A stretch of 64,000 nucleotides of DNA from Bog-473 sp963788125 (GCA_963788125.1 CAWBFN010000002.1:496001-560000), one strand, 5' to 3'. Shown: positions 8,932 through 17,821, counted from the first letter of the stretch. Notes: generated by a model from the sequence alone, not told the origin. Made by a program: numbers and translations.

Positions 8932-9009
8932 TGGTCGGGCTGCCCGGATTTGAACCGGGGACCTCTGCGTCCCGAACGCAGCGCGCTAACCAAGCTGCGC
9001 CACAGCCCG
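8932..9009 (-). tRNA. tRNA-Pro (anticodon CGG)
   Basis: Read on the minus strand, the cloverleaf is complete. The 7-base acceptor stem CGGGCTG pairs with CAGCCCG. The anticodon stem CTGCG/CGCAG encloses the loop TTCGGGA, giving anticodon CGG for CCG codons. The T arm contains GGTTCAAATCC, the discriminator is A, and the 3' CCA is encoded. It lies between the convergent P450 gene and the CBS/CorC gene. Confidence 0.95.
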
Positions 9010-9040
9010 TCCGCCCCCCTGAGGGAGCAGGCCTGCCACC

Positions 9041-9943
9041 TTACCCCTCCTCTTCGGGGGACCCTTCGGCGGGGGGACCGCTCGCGGGGGTGGGGCGGAG
9101 CGACGTGGCCACGACCTGGGCCACCCGGCGCTTGTCCATCTCCACGACGCGCAGTTCCCAGTCGCCCACCTGGACCCGCTCGCCCTCCGTGGGGATGTGC
9201 CCGAAGCGCTCGAACAGCAGGCCGCCGAGCGTCACGTACTCGCCGTCGGGGAGGTCCATGCCCAGCCGTTCGCGCACCTCGTCGACGTTGGTCTGTCCGT
9301 CGATGAGCCAGCGGGTGCCATCCACCCGGACGATCATCGGCTCCTCCACCTCGTCGAACTCATCGTGGAGATCCCCCACCAACGGTTCGAGGAGATCCTT
9401 GACGGTGAGGATCCCGGCCACCCCGCCGTACTCGTCGACCACCACGGCGACGGCACGGCGGTGCTTGCGCATGTCGGCCAGGGCCTCGAGCACGCCGAGG
9501 GACTCGGGCACGAGATGCGGCTGGCGCACCTTGCGCGAGATCTCGAGCGGGCTGGGATCGGTGGCGTCACGGGCCAGGGGTCCCTCCTTGCCGGTTCGGA
9601 AGATGTCGTTGACAAAGAGGATGCCGATCAGGTCGTCGAGATCGTTGTGGACGACCGGGAAACAGCTGTGCCCCGAGATCCGCACCGCCCTGGCGATGTC
9701 GTCCACGTTGACCGGGATGGTGAGGAAGGTCACGTCGACCCGGGGGGTCATGACCTCGCGCACGTCCATATCCCTCAGGTCCCCCAGTGCGTCGATGATG
9801 ATGCGCTCCTGCTCGGAGGCCTCGCCGTCCAGGGTCGAACGTGCGGCGTCCTCCCGCCGTTCGTCCTGAACCCCGCGCTGCCAGGGGAGCCGGCGGCGGC
9901 GGGGCAGTTGGGGTGGAGGTTGCGTCTCGCGACGGGTCGACAC
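9041..9943 (-). CDS. CBS-pair protein with CorC/HlyC domain
   Basis: This 300-residue protein has two CBS motifs (residues about 55-180, opening with VREVMTPRVDV) and a C-terminal CorC_HlyC transporter-associated domain (about 205-290, with VDEVRERLGMDLPDGEYVTLGG). It lacks the N-terminal DUF21 membrane domain of CNNM-type magnesium or ion transporters, so it resembles soluble CorC. The family is linked to divalent-cation efflux, with the CBS pair sensing Mg-ATP. It lies 11 bases downstream of the receiver-domain gene and is probably the last gene of the ArsA-pair run. Confidence 0.85.
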   Translation of the reverse strand: MSTRRETQPPPQLPRRRRLPWQRGVQDERREDAARSTLDGEASEQERIIIDALGDLRDMDVREVMTPRVDVTFLTIPVNVDDIARAVRISGHSCFPVVHNDLDDLIGILFVNDIFRTGKEGPLARDATDPSPLEISRKVRQPHLVPESLGVLEALADMRKHRRAVAVVVDEYGGVAGILTVKDLLEPLVGDLHDEFDEVEEPMIVRVDGTRWLIDGQTNVDEVRERLGMDLPDGEYVTLGGLLFERFGHIPTEGERVQVGDWELRVVEMDKRRVAQVVATSLRPTPASGPPAEGSPEEEG

Positions 9944-9954
9944 GGGGCGCCGGA

Positions 9955-10410
9955 TCAGCTCTCCGGTTCGCTACCCGCCTGGAGCTGGGGTCCGGCGCCC
10001 ACCAGCACGGGCACGGGGATGTACGAGTCGTCGAAGTAGGTCCCGTCGTCGAGGATGACCTTGACGGCTCTTCGCAGGCGAAGGGGGTCGAGCGGCTTGA
10101 CCAGCCAGCCCTCTGCGCCCGAGCGCCGGGCCAGGAAAATGTCGGGCCGTCGGTCCAGCAACATCAGGACCGCCACGTGGTCCAGCGCGTCGTAGGACTC
10201 CTGCAGGCGGAGCTCGAGGCATACGGCCATCCCGCCCATGTTGCCCATCTGCATGTCGACGATCACCAGATCGGGGGCTTCCTGCGCCACGAAGGACAAC
10301 ACCTCGGGGCCCGAGGTCACGGCGTGGACGGCCATGTCAGGGCCACTGATGACCGCCTCCACCTCGCGGCGCAGGGTCGGCGCGTCACTCGCGACCAGAA
10401 TGGTCTGCAC
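9955..10410 (-). CDS. stand-alone receiver-domain (CheY-like) protein
   Basis: This is a response-regulator receiver domain with no recognisable output domain, 151 residues from the GTG at 10410. The phospho-acceptor Asp lies in LVIVDMQMGNMGG and the conserved Lys in WLVKPLDPLRLRRAV. The N-terminal acidic pocket is reduced to one Asp (LVASDAP rather than the usual adjacent acidic pair). No histidine kinase is near. It sits between the ArsA-type ATPase pair and the CBS/CorC gene on the same strand, so it may tie phosphorylation to that module. A longer reading upstream to 10512 has no domain support. Confidence 0.7.
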   Translation of the reverse strand: MQTILVASDAPTLRREVEAVISGPDMAVHAVTSGPEVLSFVAQEAPDLVIVDMQMGNMGGMAVCLELRLQESYDALDHVAVLMLLDRRPDIFLARRSGAEGWLVKPLDPLRLRRAVKVILDDGTYFDDSYIPVPVLVGAGPQLQAGSEPES

Positions 10411-10474
10411 GGCGGCGAGACTATCGGACGGCGGCCGGGATGCGGTAGCCCGACCGGGTGGACGGGCGATCCCC

Positions 10475-11533
10475 TCAGGAGAACAGGAAGTCGGCGGCGC
10501 GGCGGAGGCCACCGAGGTCGTGCACGTCCTGGCCGAAGAGCGGGACCCGTCCCAGCGCGGCGGGCGCCACCTGTGCCATCAGTGCCGCGTAGGAGCCCTC
10601 CTCCCGCTCGGCCGCCTCGTTCAGCGCCGCCAGATTGGCTTCGAGATCGGCCAACTGAGCGGCGGCGGACGATGGGCCGGCGTGGGTCCCGCCGAATCGG
10701 GGGTTGATGCGGTTGACCACCAGCGCCGCGGGTGCCAGGCCGCGCTCGGCCAGCCGCTCGGCGAAGTAGCCGGCCTCGGTCACGGCGTCCGGTCGGGGCG
10801 AGGTCACCAGCACATAGGCGGTGGAGGGATCGGCCAGGAGCTGGCGTACCGCGGCGGCCCGCACCCGGAAGCCCTCCTCCATGCCTTCGAAGTCCTGGAA
10901 GAAGGTGACGGCATCTTGGACGATCTCGGCGCCGGCCACCTTGGACACGGTGCGCAGCACCGCCTGGGTGGCCATGCCGACGGCGCGTAGCGACACCCGT
11001 GTGGGCATGAGAAGGGCCCGGAAGATCCGGTTCTCGAGAAACCGGGTGAGCCGGCGGGGGGCGTCGAGCAGGTCGAGGGCGTTGCGGGTCGGCGGCGTGT
11101 CGACGACCACGACGTCGAAGGCTTCCGACTCGACCAACTCGTGGAGCTTCTCCATGGCCATGTACTCCTGGGTGCCCGAGAGGGCACCGGCCAGGTTCTG
11201 GTAGAGCCGGTTGGTCAGGATCCCCTCGGCCTGCTCGGTCGAGTGGGCGTACGTGTGGATCAAGTCGTCGAACGTCCCCTTGGTGTCCAACATGAGCGCG
11301 TGCAGGTGGCCGGGCCAGTCGCCCTCGATCTCGACCGGGGTGTTGGGCAGCGACTGCACCCCGAGCGAGTCGGCCAGGCGGCGGGCCGGATCGACCGTGA
11401 CGACGCAGGCCCGCCGGCCGGCCAACGCCGCCGCCAGCGCGAAGGTGGCGGACACCGTGGTCTTGCCCACGCCTCCGGCCCCGCAACAGACGATCACGGA
11501 GCGCTCGGCCACCAGTGCCGCGAGGGGGTTCAC
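10475..11533 (-). CDS. ArsA/GET3-family ATPase, second of pair
   Basis: This 352-residue P-loop ATPase of the ArsA/Get3 (anion-transporting ATPase) family has a deviant Walker A at residues about 18-26 (GAGGVGKTT), the switch Asp in VVTVDPARRLADSLGV, and the family-typical VVVDTPPTRNALDLLD segment. In actinobacteria such proteins occur as adjacent dissimilar pairs, exemplified by Rv3679/Rv3680 of M. tuberculosis. They are thought to form a heteromer acting on membranes or stress rather than pumping arsenite. Its start overlaps the preceding gene by four bases, which indicates translational coupling. Confidence 0.87.
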   Translation of the reverse strand: MNPLAALVAERSVIVCCGAGGVGKTTVSATFALAAALAGRRACVVTVDPARRLADSLGVQSLPNTPVEIEGDWPGHLHALMLDTKGTFDDLIHTYAHSTEQAEGILTNRLYQNLAGALSGTQEYMAMEKLHELVESEAFDVVVVDTPPTRNALDLLDAPRRLTRFLENRIFRALLMPTRVSLRAVGMATQAVLRTVSKVAGAEIVQDAVTFFQDFEGMEEGFRVRAAAVRQLLADPSTAYVLVTSPRPDAVTEAGYFAERLAERGLAPAALVVNRINPRFGGTHAGPSSAAAQLADLEANLAALNEAAEREEGSYAALMAQVAPAALGRVPLFGQDVHDLGGLRRAADFLFS

Positions 11534-12498
11534 GAGGCCGGGACCTCGGGCACGAGCGCGTCGATGGCCCGGGCCAGGGCTGTCGCCAGCGCGTCAGTCT
11601 CGGGCGGGCCGATGGTCTCGGCATCCAGCATCGGGACGTGGAGCTGGGGTAGGGGGAGGTCCCGCTCCAGGCGGTCGATCTGGCTGGCCGAGACGGCGTG
11701 CCGTTCCAGGCGGAAGAGACGGGCCTGTTCCAGCACGGCGAGGTGCTCCGGATCGACGTCCAGGCCCGCGGCGGCCTCCTGGGCCGAGCGCTCGAGACCT
11801 ACCGGTTCGGGGTCGGTGGCGTTGACGATCACCGGACCCAACTGCACGCCGGCCTTGTCCTCCAAGGTGAAAGCGGACTCTATGGTCTCGCTCACCGGCA
11901 TCTCCTCGGGGACGGTGACGAGGATCACCCGGCAGCGGGAGGAGTCGCCCAGGAGCTCGACCACCTCGTTGGCCTGGGTGCGCAGCGGGCCCCCGCGGGC
12001 CGCACTCACCAGCCCGCTGGCCGAGGTGAGGAAGGTGATGGCGTGACCGGTAGCCGGCGCATCGACCACGATCAGGTCGGCCACGCCGTCGCGTTCGAGT
12101 TGCTTGACCTTGCCCAGCACGAGCACGTCGCGGATGCCGGGTATGGCGGTGGCCACCACGTCGACGACGCCCGAGGAGACCAACCGTTTGGAAAGGCGGC
12201 GCAGGCCGTGGTCCTCGAGGTACTCCACCAGCGCGTCGTCGGGCGTGATCCGCCGGGCCCGGACGCTGCCCTGGTCGGGCCCCGGTGCCTGCAGCTCCAC
12301 CTCGTCGTAGCCCAGGTCCTGGCCGATGCCGAACGCACCGGTGATGCCGGACTTGCCCTCCAGTTCGACGATGAGGACGGAACGTCCGCCCCGGGAGGCC
12401 ATGCGGGCCAGGGCCGAGGCCATCGTTGTCTTGCCGACCCCTCCCTTGCCGGCCACGATCAGAACGCGGCTTTGCGCGCAGAAAGTTCCCACGTCCAT
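11530..12498 (-). CDS. ArsA/GET3-family ATPase, first of pair
   Basis: This 322-residue ArsA/Get3-type ATPase has Walker A GKGGVGKTT at residues 17-25, VLIVELEGKSGITGAFG after it, and the LIVVDAPATGHAITFL switch segment. It differs from its partner in length and in the residue after the Walker A strand (Glu rather than Asp), the usual asymmetry of these actinobacterial pairs. It is the first gene of the minus-strand run (ATPase, ATPase, receiver protein, CBS/CorC). It diverges from the WhiB gene across a 136-base gap that probably holds both promoters. Confidence 0.87.
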   Translation of the reverse strand: MDVGTFCAQSRVLIVAGKGGVGKTTMASALARMASRGGRSVLIVELEGKSGITGAFGIGQDLGYDEVELQAPGPDQGSVRARRITPDDALVEYLEDHGLRRLSKRLVSSGVVDVVATAIPGIRDVLVLGKVKQLERDGVADLIVVDAPATGHAITFLTSASGLVSAARGGPLRTQANEVVELLGDSSRCRVILVTVPEEMPVSETIESAFTLEDKAGVQLGPVIVNATDPEPVGLERSAQEAAAGLDVDPEHLAVLEQARLFRLERHAVSASQIDRLERDLPLPQLHVPMLDAETIGPPETDALATALARAIDALVPEVPAS

Positions 12499-12634
12499 GT
12501 GGCGCCGAGCGTAGCGGGGGTGTGGAACACGGGGGCGAGCAGCTGAAGAACCTGCTCAGAGGCCTTGATGCCCGTAGCAACGGGGCGATAAGTTGACCTG
12601 CGTTGGGTACGGAGTGCCCACGTTTGGGGGTTAC

Positions 12635-12892
12635 ATGCGACAAGCACTTGATGCATGGCAGGTAAAAGCAGCCTGTCGGGGGCCGCAGGCGACGGCGTTC
12701 TTTCCGCCGTCCCATGCCGAGCGGAAGGAAGAGAAAGCCGCTCGTGAGCTCAGGGCCAAAGAGATCTGCCGGCAGTGTCACGTGCAAGGCGAATGCCTCG
12801 AATACGCGATCCGGATCCGCGAGCCGCATGGCATATGGGGTGGTCTGAACGAGGTCGAGCGCAAGATGGTCCTCGACCGCCGGGCCAGCTGA
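12635..12892 (+). CDS. WhiB-family iron-sulfur transcription factor
   Basis: This is an actinobacteria-specific [4Fe-4S] regulator of 85 residues from the ATG at 12635. The four cluster cysteines are Cys14, Cys45, Cys48 and Cys54 (AACRG, ICRQCHVQGEC). The turn motif GIWGG lies at 66-70, followed by a basic C-terminal tail. Adjacency to an ArsA-type ATPase pair recalls WhiB4 (Rv3681c) beside Rv3679/Rv3680, so a WhiB4/WblA-type redox regulator is a reasonable inference, though gene orientation differs. TTGGGGG directly upstream may act as the ribosome-binding site. Confidence 0.93.
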   Translation: MRQALDAWQVKAACRGPQATAFFPPSHAERKEEKAARELRAKEICRQCHVQGECLEYAIRIREPHGIWGGLNEVERKMVLDRRAS

Positions 12893-12952
12893 CGGCGCCG
12901 GCCGCGGCCCCGCACGACCCGAACCGGTCGGGGGTGGCCGGCTAGCCGAGGG

Positions 12953-13858
12953 TCAGCCGGCCCGAGGGATCTGCATCTTGGCGTCGGCGGCCAGGACGCC
13001 ACGGGCGTGGCAGACGGCGCCGGGGCGCTGGCCCGTCGTCGTGCAGATGGCCGCGGTGATCTCGTTGGCCGACGCCAGAACCGCTTGCGCCACCGGGCTG
13101 GTGGGGAAGGCCAGGTCCGCGGCGACCTGGGACTGGGTCAGCCCGTCGAGCACCGAGGGGGAGAAGCTCGACCCGACCAGCACGTAGCGGTTGGCGATGT
13201 CGAGCATGGGGAACGTCTTCGCCGAAGGGTCGTAGGCGGCGACAGCCTCCGCCTGCTGTGAGGTGAGCGTCTGCAGCGCCGTGTACCTGTTCCCCGAGGG
13301 GTTCAGCGCGCTGTAGCGCTCGACGGCCTCCAGGTCCAGCCAGTCGCTCTTGTAGGCGGCATGCCAGAAGGTGAAGGTGGCGGTGTCGGAGAACGCCACG
13401 CTCGGGCTGGACTGCATCAGCCCGAGCTGCCCGAACGAGCCGAAGCGAGAGAGGGCGACCACGAGCGGCCACCGCTCCGCCGCCGCATAGGGCGCGAACT
13501 CGGCACCGTAGAAGAAGACGACCGGGCGCGCCTCCCCGTTGCCCCCGTCCCCGTCGGCGGACCACCACACCGCCGCCTTGCGGGTGGGCGCCGGCGCGCT
13601 GATCGGGGCGTCGGGGGAGGTCGTCCCCACGGCGGCCGAGGTGGCGGCGGGAACCTGGCTGAGGGTGGTGAGCATCGACCCCGGCGCCGGGGTGATCGTC
13701 TCGACGTCGGAGGTGCCGCTCGGTCCGTCGATGTTGCGGACCACGATGAGCACACCCACGAGGATGGTGGCCAGAATGACGAGTCCCAACGCGACGTAGC
13801 GGCGGGGAATGGTGCGCGCGGCGGGTAGCTCCGCATGCTCGGGCTCATCGAGGCTCAT
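12953..13858 (-). CDS. DUF929-like membrane-anchored thioredoxin-fold protein without CxxC
   Basis: This 301-residue protein has one N-terminal membrane anchor (about residues 20-42, YVALGLVILATILVGVLIV), a Pro/Thr/Ser/Ala-rich linker, then a domain that resembles DUF929. Members of that family usually carry a thioredoxin-like Cys-Pro-x-Cys between GAEF and AAERW. Here the site reads APYA (residues 122-125, codons at 13484-13495), so both redox cysteines are replaced. The rest of the domain is well kept (PLVVALSRFGSFGQLG). It could be a binding or chaperone derivative. A second ATG three codons upstream (13867) is possible. It diverges from the Nudix gene. Confidence 0.65.
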   Translation of the reverse strand: MSLDEPEHAELPAARTIPRRYVALGLVILATILVGVLIVVRNIDGPSGTSDVETITPAPGSMLTTLSQVPAATSAAVGTTSPDAPISAPAPTRKAAVWWSADGDGGNGEARPVVFFYGAEFAPYAAAERWPLVVALSRFGSFGQLGLMQSSPSVAFSDTATFTFWHAAYKSDWLDLEAVERYSALNPSGNRYTALQTLTSQQAEAVAAYDPSAKTFPMLDIANRYVLVGSSFSPSVLDGLTQSQVAADLAFPTSPVAQAVLASANEITAAICTTTGQRPGAVCHARGVLAADAKMQIPRAG

Positions 13859-13926
13859 GGGAGGCATCAGCGTAGACGAGGGGTTCGGCGCGTTTGGGGG
13901 CGCTCCCGCCCTGTGACGGTAGCCTC

Positions 13927-14910
13927 GTGCAGGTGGTTCCCGACTCGCTCTCGCCCCCCCGGCCGGTCCTGGTACGTCCGGCCGCCACGGTGATGGTGGT
14001 CCGCGACGCCGTGGCACCCGAAGGTGATGGTGACGCCCTCGAGGTGCTCATGGTGCGGCGCAACCTGCAGTCCGACTTCGTCGGCGGGGCCTACGTCTTT
14101 CCGGGTGGCGCCGTCGATCCGCACGACGCCGGGCCCGAAGCCGAAGCTGTCTGCCAGGGCAGGTCCGACCCGGAGGCCAGCGCCCTGCTGGGACTGGCGT
14201 CGGGAGGGTTGGCCTACTGGGTCGCCGCGCTGCGCGAGACCTTCGAAGAGGCGGGCCTGTTGCTGGCCGAGCGTCCGGGGGGCCCCCTCCTCCTGGGCGG
14301 CGAACGGCACGAGGAGGCCCGTCTGGCGGCCGGTCGGGCCGCGGTCAACGCCGGCACTCTCCGCTTCCTCGACCTCTGCCGGGACGAGCGCCTGCGCCTC
14401 ACGGTGGGTGATGTGCACTACTTCGCCCACTGGATCACGCCGGCGGGCGCCACTCGGCGCTACGACACCCGGTTCTTCGTCGCTGCCGCGCCCAGCGGGC
14501 AGGAGGCGGCCCATGACGCCGGCGAGACCATCGCCGACACCTGGATCACGCCGCGTCGCGCCCTCGAGGGCCACCGCCGGGGCGCCTTCGACCTGATCTT
14601 TCCGACCGTCCGAAACCTGCAGGCCATCAGCCGGTTCACCACCAGTGCCGAGTTGCTGGAGGCGGCCCGGGCGGCGGCACGCACCGTCCCGGCCATCGAA
14701 CCGCGGTTGGTGGTCGACGGGACCGGGGTGAGGATCATGCTGCCCGGCGACGAGGGCTATGACGACGAGGGCCAGGAAGAGGTGGGGAACGAGCGGGCCA
14801 CGGAAACGGGGATCGACTTCAACGACGCCATACGGGCGGTGTCGTTGGCCGCCAATCAGGACGGGGGTGTTGCGGGTGGAGGAGCGGTCGCCCCGAGGGG
14901 TGCCCCTTGA
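13927..14910 (+). CDS. Nudix-family hydrolase
   Basis: This is a nucleoside-diphosphate-linked-moiety hydrolase of about 327 residues. The Nudix box is recognisable but interrupted: FPGGAVDPHD near residues 57-66, then an insertion of some 40 residues, then ALRETFEEAGLLL near 102-114, which supplies the RExxEE metal-binding core. Large members of this type act on CoA, nucleotide or diadenosine substrates, and the substrate here is unknown. GTG at 13927 is the likely start; an ATG at 13894 is also in frame. The stop overlaps the TTG start of the next gene by four bases, suggesting coupled translation. Confidence 0.8.
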   Translation: MQVVPDSLSPPRPVLVRPAATVMVVRDAVAPEGDGDALEVLMVRRNLQSDFVGGAYVFPGGAVDPHDAGPEAEAVCQGRSDPEASALLGLASGGLAYWVAALRETFEEAGLLLAERPGGPLLLGGERHEEARLAAGRAAVNAGTLRFLDLCRDERLRLTVGDVHYFAHWITPAGATRRYDTRFFVAAAPSGQEAAHDAGETIADTWITPRRALEGHRRGAFDLIFPTVRNLQAISRFTTSAELLEAARAAARTVPAIEPRLVVDGTGVRIMLPGDEGYDDEGQEEVGNERATETGIDFNDAIRAVSLAANQDGGVAGGGAVAPRGAP

Positions 14911-15827
14911 TCGAGCCGGTGCCGGACTTCGGGATCGGGCCTGCCCCGGCTCCCGGCGAGGTGGTACCGCTGGCGCCGGCGCTCGCACGCCTCACCGCCC
15001 CCAACCCTGGGCTGATGACCGGACCGGGCACCAACAGCTACCTCGTCGGCACGGACGAGCTGGCCGTGATCGACCCCGGTCCGGACGACGACGGTCACCG
15101 GGCCGCGCTGCAGGCTGCAGCCGAGGTGCGGGGCACCTTGCGCCACATCTTGGTCACGCACTCCCACCGCGACCATGCGCCGGGTGCAGCCGCGCTGGCC
15201 GCCGCCAGCGGTGCCCGGGTGGTGGGCTTCGGCTCGGACGACTTCGCCCCTGACCTGCGTGTCGCGGGCGGCTGGACGCTGTCCCTGCGCGGCGCCGACG
15301 GCCCGGTGACCCTGGAGGCGGTGCACACACCGGGGCACGCCTCGGACCACCTGTGCTGGCTCTTGCGAGAGGGCCGGACACTCTTGACGGGTGACCACGT
15401 GATGCACGGCTCCACCGTGGTGATCCGCCCGCCCGACGGCGACCTGGGGGAGTACCTGGCCAGCCTGGCCCGGGTGCGCGACCTCGACCCGCGACCCGCC
15501 ACGCTGGCCCCCGGGCACGGCCGGCTGATGGATCACGTCACCGCCGTGCTGGACTCGTTGATCGCCCATCGCCTGGCGCGTCATGCGGCGGTGGCCGACG
15601 CCCTGCGGGCCGTGGCCGCCGGCACCGCCGACGACCTCTTGGGCCAGGTCTACGCCGACGTGACCGAAGCTCAGCTCCCGGTCGCCCGTTTCTCGTTGTG
15701 GGCCCATCTGCGCCACCTGGGGAGCGAGGGCCGGGCCGAGCCGATCGGCGCGCCGCCTGGCGGGGACACGATCGAGACGACGTGGCGTTGGGTGCCGGGC
15801 ACGCCTGACCCTTCCCCGAACCGCTAG
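14907..15827 (+). CDS. metallo-beta-lactamase-fold hydrolase (LACTB2-like)
   Basis: This 306-residue MBL-fold enzyme has the metal motif HSHRDH at residues 85-90, a downstream His in HTPGHASDHL, and Asp in LLTGDHVMHGSTVV. The GPGTNSYLVG opening and the order of motifs match the LACTB2/RNase-like group, so an endoribonuclease or thioesterase role is possible. It starts with TTG at 14907, overlapping the Nudix stop. The pairing of Nudix and MBL genes recurs in actinobacteria and suggests a shared nucleotide or CoA-derivative substrate, which is inference. Confidence 0.82.
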   Translation: MIEPVPDFGIGPAPAPGEVVPLAPALARLTAPNPGLMTGPGTNSYLVGTDELAVIDPGPDDDGHRAALQAAAEVRGTLRHILVTHSHRDHAPGAAALAAASGARVVGFGSDDFAPDLRVAGGWTLSLRGADGPVTLEAVHTPGHASDHLCWLLREGRTLLTGDHVMHGSTVVIRPPDGDLGEYLASLARVRDLDPRPATLAPGHGRLMDHVTAVLDSLIAHRLARHAAVADALRAVAAGTADDLLGQVYADVTEAQLPVARFSLWAHLRHLGSEGRAEPIGAPPGGDTIETTWRWVPGTPDPSPNR

Positions 15828-15847
15828 CCGCCGGCCGATTCGGGCCG

Positions 15848-16615
15848 TTGTCCGTGGTGTGGCACGCTGGGGGAGATGGGAGGCAACCAGCGCAGCCGGA
15901 GCTCACGGGGCCTCCGCCGCCTCGGGTGACCGGGCCGACCCCCTGGTGGGAGGGGCACCCTGCCCTGCTGCCACCCGACCCGGACCTCGAGCCGCTGCAC
16001 CAGCGCGACTACGTGGTGCGGGCGTGGAAGCGCTCCGATGACTCCATGCTGATCCGCGGGGCGGTCATGGACATCAAGCCGGGGCAGCCGTTCACCGAGC
16101 GCATCATCGCGGCCGGCGGCGATGATGATGGGCGCCCTCTGTTGGTGCACCACATGGTGGTCGACCTGGTGGTGCGCTACCCGGACCTCACCATCACCGA
16201 CGCCGCCGTGGTGTTCGAGGCGTTCCCCAATGCAGGGTGCCCGGGCATCACCACCCACTACCGGGAGCTGATCGGCCTGTCCATCGCCAGGGGCTTCACG
16301 CACCAGGTCCGCGAGCGCTTCGGCGGGCCGCGCGGCTGCACCCACACGACGGCTCTGCTGCAGGCGATGGGCCCGGTGGCGGTGCAGGCCGTGTTCGGGA
16401 TGCGAGGGTCCTTGCCCACGGGCGACGGTCCGGTGGACCGCTCCGCCGGACCTGATCAGCCGTCGTTCATGCGAGACACCTGCCACGTATGGGCCGCGGA
16501 CGGCGAGCGCTGGCAGGCACTCGCCATGGGCGCCAGCCACCCGCAGCCGCTGCCGATGCAGCAGCGGGTCCGCGACAGCGGCCTGGACCCGGCCCGGCTG
16601 AACCTGGCTGAGTAA
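15848..16615 (+). CDS. DUF2889-family protein
   Basis: This protein of up to 255 residues resembles DUF2889. The family-typical segments are QRDYVVRAWKRSDDSMLIRG (middle), a His-rich HHMVVDLVVRYPDL strand, and the conserved RGCTHTTALLQAMGPVAVQA near residue 155. Family function is unknown; members often lie near degradation pathways. The start is uncertain. TTG at 15848 gives the longest form, and a GTG at 15926 begins closer to the conserved part. The gene follows the MBL gene by 20 bases and is convergent with the Mrp gene. Confidence 0.65.
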   Translation: MSVVWHAGGDGRQPAQPELTGPPPPRVTGPTPWWEGHPALLPPDPDLEPLHQRDYVVRAWKRSDDSMLIRGAVMDIKPGQPFTERIIAAGGDDDGRPLLVHHMVVDLVVRYPDLTITDAAVVFEAFPNAGCPGITTHYRELIGLSIARGFTHQVRERFGGPRGCTHTTALLQAMGPVAVQAVFGMRGSLPTGDGPVDRSAGPDQPSFMRDTCHVWAADGERWQALAMGASHPQPLPMQQRVRDSGLDPARLNLAE

Positions 16616-16627
16616 CCCTCGGACGTC

Positions 16628-17821
16628 TTATCCCTCGGACGCGGCATCGCCGCTGGCCACGGCGGCCTTCACCCGCGCCATGAGGTGTGCCGAGCAGGAC
16701 GACGTCTCGAGCAGCGGCGCAACCTCCTCCGCCACGGCGCGGGCCAGCTCGGCGAAGAGATCGGCGAGGTGACCGTCGCCGAGAGCGACGGGCCGGCCCG
16801 CGTCGCCGGCGGCGGCCAGATCGGGGTGGAGGGGTATGGAGCCGACGAGCGGGACGCCGAGCCCGTGCGCCAGACGGGTCCCCCCGCCTGAGCCGAAGAG
16901 GGCGTACGTGGTGCCGTGCTCGCAGGTGAAGTCGCTCATGTTCTCGATGACCCCGGCGACCCGCAGGTAGCCCTTCCGGGCCATGTCGGCGGCGCGGGCC
17001 GCCACCTTCTGCGCCGCCAGGGGTGGAGTGGTGACCACCAGCATCTCGGTCCGGGGGAGCAGGCGGGCCAGACCCATCTGCACGTCGCCCGTCCCGGGTG
17101 GAAGGTCGATGAGGAGATAGTCCAGATCGCCCCAGTGTGCGTCCTGGAGGAACTGCTGGACCGCCCGGTTCAGGATCAAGCCGCGCCACATGATGGCCTG
17201 TTCCTCGTCGGCCAAGAAGCCCATGGAGAGCACGCGCACGAGTCCGGAGCCGACGGTCTTCTCCAAGGGGACCATCTTCCCCTTGCGGGCCTCGACGTCC
17301 CCCTCCATGCCCAGGAGCCGGGGGACGGAGAAGCCCCAGATGTCGGCGTCGAGTATGCCGACGGTCAGTCCGCGCCGGGCCAGCGCCACGGCCAGGTTGA
17401 CGGTGATCGACGACTTGCCCACCCCACCTTTGCCCGAGGCGATGGCCAGCACCCGGGTGGTGGCGGGGACCGATGTCTCCGGAGCGTCCTCGCGCGCCTT
17501 CCAGCGGGCCCGCGCCATCACCGCCGCCCGCTCGGCGGCGTCCATGGTGGCGATACGGATCTCCAGCGCGGCGACCCAGTCCAGCGACTCGACCAGGCCC
17601 CGTACGTCCTTCTCGATCTGGGTGCGCAATGGGCAGGCGGCCACGGTCAGCGCCACGTCGACCGTCACCCGGTCACCGTCCACGGTGATGGTCCGCACCA
17701 TGCCCAGGTCGACGATGTTCTCGCCGAGCTCGGGATCGATCACGGCGCGTAGGCTCCGGCGCACCTCGTCTTCACGGTCGGGTGCGCCGGGAGGGGAGCT
17801 GGTGGGCGACCCGGAACTCAT
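16628..17821 (-). CDS. mrp: Mrp/NBP35-type Fe-S carrier ATPase
   Basis: This 397-residue protein delivers iron-sulfur clusters. An N-terminal MIP18/DUF59 domain (residues about 10-95, VIDPELGENIVDLGMV) is followed by a deviant Walker A P-loop (GKGGVGKSS near 130-138) and the LIDLPPGTGDVQM segment near 235. The usual C-terminal CxxC that bridges the transferred cluster is reduced to one cysteine (FTCEHGTTYALFG), a variation seen in other actinobacterial members. It is divergent from the A-type carrier gene across 271 bases, which places two Fe-S assembly genes head to head. Confidence 0.88.
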   Translation of the reverse strand: MSSGSPTSSPPGAPDREDEVRRSLRAVIDPELGENIVDLGMVRTITVDGDRVTVDVALTVAACPLRTQIEKDVRGLVESLDWVAALEIRIATMDAAERAAVMARARWKAREDAPETSVPATTRVLAIASGKGGVGKSSITVNLAVALARRGLTVGILDADIWGFSVPRLLGMEGDVEARKGKMVPLEKTVGSGLVRVLSMGFLADEEQAIMWRGLILNRAVQQFLQDAHWGDLDYLLIDLPPGTGDVQMGLARLLPRTEMLVVTTPPLAAQKVAARAADMARKGYLRVAGVIENMSDFTCEHGTTYALFGSGGGTRLAHGLGVPLVGSIPLHPDLAAAGDAGRPVALGDGHLADLFAELARAVAEEVAPLLETSSCSAHLMARVKAAVASGDAASEG

